A stretch of 64,000 bases of DNA, taken from assembly GCA_030533445.1 (NCBI GenBank), contig JARPUW010000567.1, forward strand, positions 124,001 to 188,000, read 5' to 3'. Made by a program: the position numbers and the translations under genes. The stretch's first letter is position 1; every line of letters begins with the position of its first letter. A model generated the notes under the pieces. That model ran no database searches and had not been told where the DNA came from. It worked only from the letters and a program-made list of their open reading frames with translations. This DNA is from Cyprinodon diabolis. Taxonomy: Eukaryota; Chordata; Actinopteri; Cyprinodontiformes; Cyprinodontidae. This document shows, one piece after another, positions 21,684 through 34,740 of this stretch.

Positions 21684-24339
21684 TATAAGCAATATGCCAG
21701 AATGTATGAGTGTGTATAAGGAAGAGGCTTTTATTTTGTAGAGTCCCTGTAGTCTTATTTTGAAAGTCTATCATGGAAGTGCATCTATAGATGGGTCATG
21801 CCCAGCAGTGATATAGAATCCATTTCCAAATGTTAAATCACTGGTTTTCCATGTTATTAGGTGAATAGTTCCTGTATTACAGAGTAAATGGGGGACTTTT
21901 ATTGTGAAATTTGCTCTGGGGTGTGTTTTGAAAAGGTCACTAGAGTCTAATAAAAACAACCTGGAAGAGTTTGGGTCATAATGTTGAGCCATTTGCATCA
22001 ATTAATGCATTAGTATAATCTAGAGGCTTTTATTTTGTAGGGTCCCTGGAGTCTTATTTTGAAAGTCCAACAGAGTTGTGTTTAGAGAAAATGTTCAGAC
22101 CCATCAATGATAGTTGATGACTTTCCAATCGTTAAATCACTCTTTTTCCATTTTATTAGGGCAGTAGATGAAGCGGAAATGGGAGGCTTTTATTTTGAAA
22201 TTTGCCATAGGGTGTGTTTTAAACAGTCTCCTAGAGTCTATTCTCTAAAATGGGGTTGAGTTTGGGTCATAATGTTGAGCCATATAGGGCAATAAATATA
22301 TGTAAAAAATATAGAGGCTTTTATTTTGAAGGGTCCCTGGAGTCTTATTTTGAAAGTCTATCAGTGCTGAGTGGCAAGGGAAGTGTCATGGACGGCAGTC
22401 ATATAGTATCCATTTCCCAATGTTAAATCAGTGCTTTCACCCTCCATTAGATTAATATGTGCTGTTTAAAACAGCAGAGGTAAAATCTGTTTGAAGCTTG
22501 GTAACCTTGACAACGCTTAACGAGCCTCTCACTGACACAGACAACAGCTGCACTCACTATTGGTTTCTTCTTCCCAGGCTTTTTTGTATGGGAAGAACGG
22601 CACCGAACAAACGACTACTGATCAAAAACCGTATGAGTTATTCAAAAAACATTTTCACCATGAGCATCAGCAATCCTTCGACTCCAACTATACCAACTTT
22701 GGTGTATGTGTGTCATTCAGAAAAATATTTATGACGAGTTGAAAACACATAGTCTGATTCGTTTTTCTCCCATCTTCAGCTCAAAAAGAATGGAGAAAGG
22801 CTGAAACTCTCATCCACTTTAGGTTGGTCTGGAGGGTTTTTAAGGCAAAGTATTAATCCTACCGTAATTCCGAAGACATTGTGTGAGTCCAGAGGTTTCA
22901 GTCTACAAACTGACCAAAAATGGTGACTGTAGCTCCAAATATGTGGCCGTGAGGGCGAGAATAAGATGTTTGATCTTAAAAAATGGCCGCCTCACACTAA
23001 GATTTCAGCAGCTGCACTCTAGCAGGCTGCTGCAGAAGCTAACTGTCAGCTAGCTTCCAGGTGCTTACCCTCCGAACAAACGACTGCTGAGCAAAAACCG
23101 TAAAAGATATCTGAAAAATTCTTTCAGTGAAAGCAACATCTATCCTTTGTCTCAGACTGGGGTAACCTTCATGTCTGTAGGTCTTTCACAACCCAAAACG
23201 AAGCACAAACAAAATGGTTGGCCCACCTGCTCCTCCCTTTGTTTGAACTGCAGGACCTCACTCTCACTCACCTTTTAGCTGCTAAAGCACCCCTCCGAAC
23301 AAACGACTGCTGAGTAAAAACCGTAAAAGGTATCTGAAAAATTCTTTTTATCTAAGCGACAGCTATATCTTGTCTTCAATTGGAGTAACTTTCATGGCTG
23401 TAGGTCATCTACAAACTGAATGGGAAGAGAAAGAAAAAGAAAAAACGTTTCATCACACCTAAGCTTCTAATTGAGCTAGCTGCAGCAGGTCACTGTCACT
23501 CAGCTTTCAGGTGCTTAAAATGTCCTCCGAACAAACGACTGCTGAGCAAAAACCGTATGAGTTATTCAAAAAATTTTTTCACCGTGAGCGTCAGTCATCC
23601 TTCGACTCCAACTATGCCAACTTTGGTGTATGTGTGTCATTCAGAAAAATATTTATGACGAGTTTAAAACACATAGTCGGATTCGTTTTTCTCCCCTCTT
23701 CTGCTCCAAAACCAATGAAAAACGGCTCTGATTTTCATCGACTTTAGGTCGGTCTGGAGGGTTTTTAAGGAAAAGTATTAATCCTACCGTAATTCCGAAG
23801 ATATTGTGTGGGTCCAGAGATTTCAGTCTACAAACTGACCAAAAATGGTGACTCTAGCTATAAATATGTGGCCGTGAGGGCGAGTTTAAAATGTTTTTTT
23901 GTGTTTAAAAAACGCCTGCCTCACACTCTAGCTTTTCAGTTGCTCCACTCTAGCAGGCTGGATTTTGCTAAAACTTTGTGGCGCTTGAGGTCTGATTATA
24001 CAAAAACCGTAGCAGTTATCAACATACCGTCTTCAGTTTTAAATAGACGAAGGATTTATCTACAAACTGAGCTTCAAACTGTTTTTCTAGGTGAATGTAT
24101 GCCGACACAGTGAAGTGCTGTTTTTTATGCTTTTTTTTTCCTCTCCCCATTCATTTCCTATGGGATTTTTTTGCGACGTTTTCGCTAATAATTCGCAAAC
24201 CTTCGGACTAATGAGAAAGTTTTATACAAGCACACATCACCCCATTGGTCCCGACGCGTGTGCCAACTTTGGGCCCGATCCGCCAAACCGTGCGGGACTA
24301 GTTACGCGCCGAAGTTTTGGGTATACGGGAGAATTATAA

Positions 24340-24612
24340 TAATAATAATACGCGGAATAAATATGTGCAATAGTAGTAGGTGGGCCATGCCTTCGGCATG
24401 TGGCCCCCCAATAATAATACGCGGAATAAATATGTGCAATAGTAGTAGGTGGGCCATGCCTTCGGCATGTGGCCCCCCAATAATACGCGGAATAAATATG
24501 TGCAATAGTAGTAGGTGGGCCATGCCTTCGGCATGTGGCCCCCCAATAATACGCGGAATAAATATGTGCAATAGTAGTAGGTGGGCCATGCCTTCGGCAT
24601 GTGGCCCCCCAA
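24340..24612 (+). repeat. TAA-hairpin module array, 4 copies (unit 8)
   Basis: Four modules in the same order of spacer lengths as in unit 3, but with the CAATAACTAG right junction found in unit 7. Either it shares ancestry with both, or the copies were gained separately. Confidence 0.92.
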
Positions 24613-24886
24613 TAACTAGAAAATTTCTAAAGAAATTTTGAGGGGGGCCACCTACTGCCCGTCTGGGGAACAGGGCCAATACGGCCCTGGCAAGTTATGT
24701 CGGGGCTTCCCAGACCAACTGCTTATGCCTTTGAGGGCTGCTGAGGGAAGGAAAGAGGGCTAGGTCATGGGCAAAGAGAGCTGTGTGCCACTTGTGCTGA
24801 AATCTGGGAAATAGACGTGCACAGCGTATGATGCAAAAGGGTAATATGGGTTGTCCATATTGAACCGCAGTGGGTAAAGCTCAGTT

Positions 24887-25097
24887 GGTGGGCTCCGCCC
24901 GCCTGCTAGGAGCCCTTGCAGCGATGAAAAAAATCACCAATGGCGGGCTCTGCCCGCCTGCTAAGAGCCATTGCAGTGATGAAATCACCAATGGCGGGCT
25001 CCGCCCGCCTTCTAAGAGCCATTGCAGTGATGAAATCACCAATGGCGGGCTCCGCCCGCCTTCTAAGAGCCATTGCAGTGATGAAATTACAAATGGC
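24887..25097 (+). repeat. 51-bp GC-hairpin minisatellite, 4 hairpins (unit 8, A2)
   Basis: The A2 array as in unit 2, except that the last loop is TCC instead of TCT. Confidence 0.95.
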
Positions 25098-25972
25098 AAT
25101 GAGCAATATGCCAGAATGTATGAGTGTGTATAAGGAAGAGGCTTTTATTCTGTAGAGTCCCTGGAGTCTTATTTTGAAAGTCTATCATGGAAGTGCATCT
25201 AAAGATGGGTCATGCCCAGCAGTTATATAGAATCAATTTCCAAATGTTAAATCACTGGTTTTCCATGTTATTAGGTGAATAGTTGCTGTATTACAGAGTA
25301 AATGGGAGACTTTTATTGTGAAATTTGCTCTGGGTGTGTTTTGAAAAGGTCACTAGAGTCTAATAAAAACAACCTGGAAGAGTTTGGGTCATAATGTTGA
25401 GCCATTTGCATCAATTAATGCATTAGTATAATCTAGAGGCTTTTATTTTGTAGGGTCGCTGGAGTCTTATTTTGAAAGTCCAACAGAGTTGTGTTTATAG
25501 AAAATGTTCAGACCCGTCAATGATAGTTGATTACTTTCCAATCGTTAAATCACTCTTTTTCCATGTTATTAGGGCAGTAGATGAAGCGGAAATGGGAGGC
25601 TTTTATTTTGAAATTTGCTATAGGGTGTGTTTTAAACAGTCTCCTAGAGTCTATTCTCTAAAACGGGGTTGAGTTTGGGTCATAATATTGAGCCATATAG
25701 GGCAATAAATATATGTAAAAAATATAGAGGCTTTTATTTTGTAGGGTCCCTGGAGTCTTATTTTGAAAGTCTATCAGTGCTGAGTGGCAAGGGAAGTGTC
25801 ATGGACAGCAGTCATATAGTATCCATTTCCCAATGTTAAATCAGTCCTTTCACCCTCCATTAGATTAATATGTGCTGTTTAAAACAGCAGAGGTAAAATC
25901 TGTTTGAAGCTTGGTAACCTTGACAACGCTTAACGAGCCTCTCACTGACACAGACAACAGCTGCACTCACTA

Positions 25973-28900
25973 TTGGTTTCTTCTTCCCAGGCTTTTTTGT
26001 ATGGGAAGAACGGCAACGAAAACAAACGACTACTGATCAAAAACCGTATGAGTTATTCAAAAAACATTTTCACCATGAGCATCAGCAATCCTTCGACTCC
26101 AAGTATACCAACTTTGGTGTATGTGTGTCATTCAGAACAATATTTATGACGACTTGAAAACACATAGTCTGATTCGTTTCTCTCCCATCTTCAGCTCAAA
26201 AAGAATGGAGAAAGGCTGAAACTCATCGACTTTAGGTTGGTCTGGAGGGTTTTTAAGGAAAAGTATTAATCCTACCGTAATTCCGAAGACATTGTGTGAG
26301 TCCAGAGGTTTCAGTCTACAAACTGACCAAAAATGGTGACTGTAGCTCCAAATATGTGGCCGTGAGGGCGAGAATAAGATGTTTGATCTTAAAAAAATGG
26401 CCGCCTCACACTAAGATTTCAGCAGCTGCACTCTAGCAGGCTGCTGCAGAAGCTAACTGTCAGCTAGCTTCCAGGTGCTTACCCTCCGAACAAACGACTG
26501 CTGAGCAAAAACCGTAAAAGATATCTGAAAAATTCTTTCAGTGAAAGCAACATCTATCCTTTGTCTCAGACTGGGGTAACCTTCATGTCTGTAGGTCTTT
26601 CACAACCCAAAACGAAGCACAAACAAAATGGTTGGCCCACCTGCTCCTCCCTTTGTTTGAACTGCAGGACCTCACTCTCACTCACCTTTTAGCTGCTAAA
26701 GCACCCCTCCGAACAAACGACTGCTGAGTAAAAACCGTAAAAGGTGTCTGAAAAATTCTTTTTATCTAAGCGACAGCTATATCTTGTCTTCAATTGGAGT
26801 AACTTTCATGGCTGTAGGTCATCTACAAACTGAATGGGAAGAGAAAGAAAAAGAAAAAACGTTTCATCACACCTAAGCTTCTAATTGAGCTAGCTGCAGC
26901 AGGTCACTGTCACTCAGCTTTCAGGTGCTTAAAATGTCCTCCGAACAAACGACTGCTGAGCAAAAACCGTATGAGTTATTCAAAAAATTTTTTCAGCGTG
27001 AGCGTCAGACATCCTTCGACTCCAACTATGCCAACTTTGGTGTATGTGTGTCATTCAGAAAAATATTTATGACGAGTTTAAAACACATAGTCGGATTCGT
27101 TTTTCTCCCCTCTTCTGCTCCAAAACCAATGAAAAACGGCTCTGATTTTCATCGACTTTAGGTCGGTCTGGAGGGTTTTTAAGGAAAAGTATTAATCCTA
27201 CCGTAATTCCGAAGATATTGTGTGGGTCCAGAGATTTCAGTCTACAAACTGACCAAAAATGGTGACTCTAGCTATAAATATGTGGCCGTGAGGGCGAGTT
27301 TAAAATGTTTTTTTGTGTTTAAAAAACGCCTGCCTCACACTCTAGCTTTTCAGTTGCTCCACTCTAGCAGGCTGGATTTTGCTAAAACTTTGTGGCGCTT
27401 GAGGTCTGATTATACAAAAACCGTAGCAGTTATCAACATACCGTCTTCAGTTTTAAATAGACGAAGGATTTATCTACAAACTGAGCTTCAAACTGTTTTT
27501 CTAGGTGAATGTATGCCGACACAGTGAAGTGCTGTTTTTTATGCTTTTTTTTTCCTCTCCCCATTCATTTCCTATGGGATTTTTTTGCGACGTTTTCGCT
27601 AATAATTCGCAAACCTTCGGACTAATGAGAAAGTTTTATACAAGCACACATCACCCCATTGGTCCCGACGCGTGTGCCAACTTTGGGCCCGATCCGCCAA
27701 ACCGTGCGGGACTAGTTACGCGCCGAAGTTTTGGGTATACGGGAGAATTATAATAACTAGAAAATTTCTAAAGAAATTTTGAGGGGGGCCACCTACTGCC
27801 CGTCTGGGGAACCGGGCCAATACGGCCCTGGCAAGTGACGTCGGGGCTCCCCAGACCAACTGCTTATGCCTTTGAGGGCTGCTGAGGGAAGGAAAGAGGG
27901 CAAGTTCATGGGCAAAGAGAGCTGTGTGCCACTTGTGCTGAAATCTGGGAAATAGACGTGCACAGCGCATGATGCACAAGGGTAATATGGGTTGTCCATT
28001 TTGAAACACAGTGGGTAAAGCCCAGTTGGCGGGCGTCGCCCGCCTGCTGGGAGCCATCTCAGTGAAGAAAAAAATCACCAATGGCGGGCTCTGCCCGCCT
28101 TCTAAGAGCCATTGCAGTGATGAAATCAGCAATGGCGGGCTCCGCCCGCCTGCTAAGAGCCATTGCAGTGATGTAATCACCTTTGGCGGGCTCCGCCCGC
28201 CTGTTACCATTGGCGGGCTCCGCCCGCCTTCTAAGAGCCATTGCAGTGATGAAATCACCAATGGCAATGAGCAATATGCCAGAATGTATGAGTGTGTATA
28301 AGGAAGAGGCTTTTATTCTGTAGAGTCCTTGTAGTCTTATTTTGAAAGTCTATCATGAATGTGCATCAAAAGATGGGTCACGCCCAGCAGTGATATAGAA
28401 TCCATTTCCAAATGTTAAATCACTGGTTTTCCATGTTATTAGGTGAATAGTTGCTGTATTACAGAGTAAATGGGAGACTTTTATTGTGAAATTTGCTCTG
28501 GGGTGTGTTTTGAAAAGGTCACTAGAGTCTAATAAAAACAACCTGGAAGAGTTTGGGTCATAATGTTGAGCCATTTGCATCAATTAATGCATTACTATAA
28601 TCTAGAGGCTTTTATTTTGTAGGGTCCCTGGAGTCTTATTTTGAAAGTCCAACAGAGTTGTGTTTATAGAAAATGTTCAGACCCGTCAATGATAGTTGAT
28701 TACTTTCCAATCGTTAAATCACTCTTTTTCCATGTTATTAGGGCAGTAGATGAAGCGGAAATGGGAGGCTTTTATTTTGAAATTTGCTATAGGGTGTGTT
28801 TTAAACAGTCTCCTAGAGTCAATTCTCTAAAACGGGGTTGAGTTTGGGTCATAATGTTGAGCCATATAGGGCAATAAATATATGTAAAAAATATAGAGGC

Positions 28901-29141
28901 TTTTATTTTGTAGGGTCCCTGGAGTCTTATTTTGAAAGTCTATCAGTGCTGAGTGGCAAGGGAAGTGTCATGTACAGCAGTCATATAGTATCCATTTCCC
29001 AATGTTAAATCAGTCCTTTCACCCTCCATTAGATTAATATGTGCTGTTTAAAACAGCAGAGGTAAAATCTGTTTGAAGCTTGGTAACCTTGACAACGCTT
29101 AACGAGCCTCTCACTGACACAGACAACAGCTGCACTCACTA
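25973..29141 (+). repeat. Unit 9 (A2-linked left half, class B right half, 3169 bp)
   Basis: AACGAAAACAAACG at about 26014 and GACGACTTG near 26150 link the left half to the preceding A2 unit. Private changes include TTTCAGCGTGAGCGTCAGAC near 26992. The first hairpin of the array has a GTC loop (GGCGGGC, GTC, GCCCGCC), changed in the loop only. Structured element from 27802; no TAA-hairpin module. Confidence 0.95.
28028..28265 (+). repeat. 51-bp GC-hairpin minisatellite, 5 hairpins (unit 9, B)
   Basis: A B array with a GTC loop in the first hairpin and ATCAGC in place of ATCACC after the second, which weakens one GTGAT-ATCAC hairpin. Confidence 0.95.
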
Positions 29142-30921
29142 TTGGTTTCTTCTTCCCAGGCTTTTTTGTATGGGAAGAACGGCACCGAACAAACGACTAC
29201 TGATCAAAAACCGTATGAGTTATTCAAAAAACATTTTCACCATGAGCATCAGCAATCCTTCGACTCCAACTATACCAACTTTGGTGTATGTGTGTCATTC
29301 AGAAAAATATTTATGACGAGTGAAAACACATAGTCTGATTCGTTTCTCTCCCATCTTCAGCTCAAAAAGAATAGAGAAAGGCTGAAACTCTCATCGACTT
29401 TAGGTTGGTCTGGAGGGTTTTTAAGGAAAAGTATTAATCCTACCGTAATTCCGAAGACATTGTGTGAGTCCAGAGGTTTCAGTCTACAAACTGACCAAAA
29501 ATGGTGACTGTAGCTCCAAATATGTGGCCGTGAGGGCGAGAATAAGATGTTTGATCTTAAAAAAATGGCCGCCTCACACTAAGATTTCAGCAGCTGCACT
29601 CTAGCAGGCTGCTGCAGAAGCTAACTGTCAGCTAGCTTCCAGGTGCTTACCCTCCGAACAAACGACTGCTGAGCAAAAACCGTAAAAGATATCTGAAAAA
29701 TTCTTTCAGTGAAAGCAACATCTATCCTTTGTCTCAGAATGGGGTAACCTTCATGTCTGTAGGTCTTTCACAACCCAAAGCGAAGCACAAACAAAATGGT
29801 TGGCCCACCTGCTCCTCCCTTTGTTTGAACTGCAGGACCTCACTCTCACTCACCTTTTAGCTGCTAAAGCACCCCTCCGAACAAACGACTGCTGAGTAAA
29901 AACCGTAAAAGGTATCTGAAAAATTCTTTTTATCTAAGCGACAGCTATATCTTGTCTTCAATTGGAGTAACTTTCATGGCTGTAGGTCATCTACAAACTG
30001 AATGGGAAGAGAAAGAAAAAGAAAAAACGTTTCATCACACCTAAGCTTCTAATTGAGCTAGCTGCAGCAGGTCACTGTCACTCAGCTTTCAGGTGCTTAA
30101 AATGTCCTCCGAACAAACGACTGCTGAGCAAAAACCGTATGAGTTATTCAAAAAATTTTTTCACCGTGAGCGTCAGTCATCCTTCGACTCCAACTATGCC
30201 AACTTTGGTGTATGTGTGTCATTCAGAAAAATATTTATGACGAGTTTAAAACACATAGTCTGATTCGTTTTTCTCCCCTCTTCTGCTCCAAAACCAATGA
30301 AAAACGGCTCTGATTTTCATCGACTTTAGGTCGGTCTGGAGGGTTTTTAAGGAAAAGTATTAATCCTACCGTAATTCCGAAGATATTGTGTGGGTCCAGA
30401 GATTTCAGTCTACAAACTGACCAAAAATGGTGACTCTAGCTATAAATATGTGGCCGTGAGGGCGAGTTTAAAATGTTTTTTTGTGTTTAAAAAACGCCTG
30501 CCTCACACTCTAGCTTTTCAGTTGCTCCACTCTAGCAGGCTGGATTTTGCTAAAACTTTGTGGCGCTTGAGGTCTGATTATACAAAAACCGTAGCAGTTA
30601 TCAACATACCGTCTTCAGTTTTAAATAGACGAAGGATTTATCTACAAACTGAGCTTCAAACTGTTTTTCTAGGTGAATGTATGCCGACACAGTGAAGTGC
30701 TGTTTTTTATGCTTTTTTTTTCCTCTCCCCATTCATTTCCTATGGGATTTTTTTGCGACGTTTTCGCTAATAATTCGCAAACCTTCGGACTAATGAGAAA
30801 GTTTTATACAAGCACACATCACCCCATTGGTCCCGACGCGTGTGCCAACTTTGGGCCCGATCCGCCAAACCGTGCGGGACTAGTTACGCGCCGAAGTTTT
30901 GGGTATACGGGAGAATTATAA

Positions 30922-30990
30922 TAATAATACGCGGAATAAATATGTGCAATAGTAGTAGGTGGGCCATGCCTTCGGCATGTGGCCCCCCAA
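30922..30990 (+). repeat. TAA-hairpin module, 1 copy (unit 10)
   Basis: A single 69-bp module between the TAA end of the fish-like block and CTAG. The hairpin arms are intact. Confidence 0.92.
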
Positions 30991-31261
30991 CTAGAAAATT
31001 TCTAAAGAAATTTTGAGGGGGGCCACCTACTGCCCGTCTGGGGAACCGGGCCAATACGGCCCTGGCAAGTGACGTCGGGGCTCCCCAGACCAACTGCTTA
31101 CGCCTTTGAGGGCTGCTGAGGGAAGGAAAGAGGGCAAGTTCATGGGCAAAGAGAGCTGTGTGCCACTTGTGCTGACATCTGGGAAATAGACGTGCACAGC
31201 GTATGATGCACAAGGGTAATATGGGTTGTCCATATTGAAACACAGTGGGTAAAGCCCAGTT

Positions 31262-31499
31262 GGCGGGCTTCGCCCGCCTGCTAGGAGCCATCTCAGTGAA
31301 GAAAAAAATCACCAATGGCGGGCTCTGCCCGCCTTCTAAGAGCCATTGCAGTGATGAAATCACCAATGGCGGGCTCCGCCCGCCTGCTAAGAGCCATTGC
31401 AGTGATGTAATCACCTTTGGCGGGCTCCGCCCGCCTGTTACCATTGGCGGGCTCCGCCCTCCTTCTAAGAGCCATTGCAGTGATGAAATCACCAATGGC
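31262..31499 (+). repeat. 51-bp GC-hairpin minisatellite, 5 hairpins (unit 10, B)
   Basis: A B array whose last hairpin has a stem mutation (GCCCTCC), one of the few stem changes in the window. Confidence 0.95.
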
Positions 31500-34156
31500 A
31501 ATGAGCAATATGCCAGAATGTATGAGTGTGTATAAGGAAGAGGCTTTTATTCTGTAGAGTCCTTGTAGTCTTATTTTGAAAGTCTATCATGAATGTGCAT
31601 CAAAAGATGGGTCACGCCCAGCAGTGATATAGAATCCATTTCCAAATGTTAAATCACTGGTTTTCCATGTTATTAGGTGAATAGTTGCTTTATTACAGAG
31701 TAAATGGGAGACTTTTATTGTGAAATTTGCTCTGGGGTGTGTTTTGAAAAGGTCACTAGAGTCTAATAAAAACAACCTGGAAGAGTTTGGGTCATAATGT
31801 TGAGCCATTTGCATCAATTAATGCATTAGTATAATCTAGAGGCTTTTATTTTGTAGGGTCGCTGGAGTCTTATTTTGAAAGTCCAACAGAGTTGTGTTTA
31901 TAGAAAATGTTCAGACCCGTCAATGATAGTTGATTACTTTCCAATCGTTAAATCACTCTTTTTCCATGTTATTAGGGCAGTAGATGAAGCGGAAATGGGA
32001 AGCTTTTATTTTGAAATTTGCTATAGGGTGTGTTTTAAACAGTCTCCTAGAGTCTATTCTCTAAAACGGGGTTGAGTTTGGGTCATAATGTTGAGCCATA
32101 TAGGGCAATAAATATATGTAAAAAATATAGAGGCTTTTATTTTGTAGGGTCCCTGGAGTCTTATTTTGAAAGTCTATCAGTGCTGAGTGGCAAGGGAAGT
32201 GTCATGGACAGCAGTCATATAGTATCCATTTCCCAATGTTAAATCAGTCCTTTCACCCTCCATTAGATTAATATGTGCTGTTTAAAACAGCAGAGGTAAA
32301 ATCTGTTTGAAGCTTGGTAACCTTGACAACGCTTAACGAGCCTCTCACTGACACAGACAACAGCTGCACTCACTATTGGTTTCTTCTTCCCAGGCTTTTT
32401 TGTATGGGAAGAACGGCACCGAACAAACGACTACTGATCAAAAACCGTATGAGTTATTCAAAAAACATTTTCCCCATGAGCATCAGCAATCCTTCGACTC
32501 CAACTATACCAACTTTGGTGTATGTGTGTCATTCAGAAAAATATTTATGACGAGTTGAAAACACATAGTCTGATTCGTTTCTCTCCCATCTTCAGCTCAA
32601 AAAGAATAGAGAAAGGCTGAAACTCTCATCGACTTTAGGTTGGTCTGGAGGGTTTTTAAGGAAAAGTATTAATCCTACCGTAATTCCGAAGACATTGTGT
32701 GAGTCCAGAGGTTTTAGTCTACAAACTGACCAAAAATGGTGACTGTAGCTCCAAATATGTGGCCGTGAGGGCGAGAATAAGATGTTTGATCTGAAAAAAA
32801 TGGCCGCCTCACACTAAGATTTCAGCAGCTGCACTCTAGCAGGCTGCTGCAGAAGCTAACTGTCAGCTAGCTTCCAGGTGCTTACCCTCCGAACAAACGA
32901 CTGCTGAGCAAAAACCGTAAAAGATATCTGAAAAATTCTTTCAGTGAAAGCAACATCTATCCTTTGTCTCAGACTGGGGTAACCTTCATGTCTGTAGGTC
33001 TTTCACAACCCAAAACGAAGCACAAACAAAATGGTTGGCCCACCTGCTCCTCCCTTTCTTTTAACTGCAGGACCTCACTCTCACTCACCTTTTAGCTGCT
33101 AAAGCACCCCTCCGAACAAACGACTGCTGAGTAAAAACCGTAAAAGGTATCTGAAAAATTCTTTTTATCTAAGCGACAGCTATATCTTGTCTTCGATTGG
33201 AGTAACTTTCATGGCTGTAGGTCATCTACAAACTGAATGGGAAGAGAAAGAAAAAGAAAAAACGTTTCATCACACCTAAGCTTCTAATTGAGCTAGCTGC
33301 AGCAGGTCACTGTCACTCAGCTTTCAGGTGCTTAAAATGTCCTCCGAACAAACGACTGCTGAGCAAAAACCGTATGAGTTATTCAAAAAATTTTTTCACC
33401 GTGAGCGTCAGTCATCCTTCGACTCCAACTATGCCAACTTTGGTGTATGTGTGTCATTCAGAAAAATATTTATGACGAGTTTAAAACACATAGTCTGATT
33501 CGTTTTTCTCCCCTCTTCTGCTCCAAAACCAATGAAAAACGGCTCTGATTTTCATCGACTTTAGGTCGGTCTGGAGGGTTTTTAAGGAAAAGTATTAATC
33601 CTACCGTAATTCCGAAGATATTGTGTGGGTCCAGAGATTTCAGTCTACAAACTGACCAAAAATGGTGACTCTAGCTATAAATATGTGGCCGTGAGGGCGA
33701 GTTTAAAATGTTTTTTTGTGTTTAAAAAACGCCTGCCTCACACTCTAGCTTTTCAGTTGCTCCACTCTAGCAGGCTGGATTTTGCTAAAACTTTGTGGCG
33801 CTTGAGGTCTGATTATACAAAAACCGTAGCAGTTATCAACATACCGTCTTCAGTTTTAAATAGACGAAGGATTTATCTACAAACTGAGCTTCAAACTGTT
33901 TTTCTAGGTGAATGTATGCCGACACAGTGAAGTGCTGTTTTTTATGCTTTTTTTTACCTCTTCCCATTCATTTCCTATGGGATTTTTTTGCGACGTTTTC
34001 GCTAATAATTCGCAAACCTTCGGACTAATGAGAAAGTTTTATACAAGCACACATCACCCCATTGGTCCCAACGCGTGTGCCAACTTTGGGCCCGATCCGC
34101 CAAACCGTGCGGGACTAGTTACGCGCCGAAGTTTTGGGTATACGGGAGAATTATAA

Positions 34157-34231
34157 TAATAATAATAATACGCGGAATAAATATGTGCAATAGTAGTAGG
34201 TGGGCCATGCCTTCGGCATGTGGCCCCCCAA
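34157..34231 (+). repeat. TAA-hairpin module, 1 copy (unit 11)
   Basis: A single module with a longer TAA tract, 75 bp in all. This shows that TAA count and module count vary independently. Confidence 0.92.
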
Positions 34232-34502
34232 CTAGAAAATTTCTAAAGAAATTTTGAGGGGGGCCACCTACTGCCCGTCTTGGGAACCGGGCCAATACGG
34301 CCCTGGCAAGTGACGTCGGGGCTCCCCAGACCAACTGCTTACGCCTTTGAGGGCTGCTGAGGGAAGGAAAGAGGGCAAGTTCATGGGCAAAGAGAGCTGT
34401 GTGCCACTTGTGCTGACATCTGGGAAATAGACGTGCACAGCGTATGATGCACAAGGGTAATATGGGTTGTCCATATTGAAACACAGTGGGTAAAGCCCAG
34501 TT

Positions 34503-34740
34503 GGCGGGCTTCGCCCGCCTGCTAGGAGCCATCTCAGTGAAGAAAAAAATCACCAATGGCGGGCTCTGCCCGCCTTCTAAGAGCCATTGCAGTGATGAAA
34601 TCACCAATGGCGGGCTCCGCCCGCCTGCTAAGAGCCATTGCAGTGATGTAATCACCTTTGGCGGGCTCCGCCCGCCTGTTACCATTGGCGGGCTCCGCCC
34701 GCCTTCTAAGAGCCATTGCAGTGATGAAATCACCAATGGC
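34503..34740 (+). repeat. 51-bp GC-hairpin minisatellite, 5 hairpins (unit 11, B)
   Basis: The standard 238-bp B array with all stems intact. Confidence 0.95.

Larger units (their letters stand above)
19223..22559 (+). repeat. Unit 7 (class A1, 3337 bp)
   Basis: The left half has CATCCACTTTAGG and AAGGCAAAG near 19480-19510, shared with units 8 and 19. Two TAA-hairpin modules are present. The structured element starts at 21192. The right half is the A1 haplotype with five hairpins and matches unit 1 almost base for base by eye. A C-to-G change near 20710 (AATAGAGGAAGG) is private. Confidence 0.95.
22560..25972 (+). repeat. Unit 8 (class A2, 3413 bp)
   Basis: The left half is the same rare type as units 7 and 19. 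Four TAA-hairpin modules follow the fish-like block. The structured element begins at 24661. One base of its right stem arm is changed to TTCCCAGAC, which would keep the stem as a G-U pair in RNA. The hairpin array has four hairpins, as in unit 2. The order A1 then A2 (units 7-8) repeats the order of units 1-2. Confidence 0.95.
29142..32375 (+). repeat. Unit 10 (class B, 3234 bp)
   Basis: One TAA-hairpin module is present. A 1-bp deletion (GACGAGTGAAAAC near 29317) shifts the short frame that other units keep. The last GC hairpin has a broken stem (GCCCTCC instead of GCCCGCC, near 31455). Structured element from 31036. GGGAAGC near 31998 and TTGCTTTATTAC near 31686 are private changes. Confidence 0.95.
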
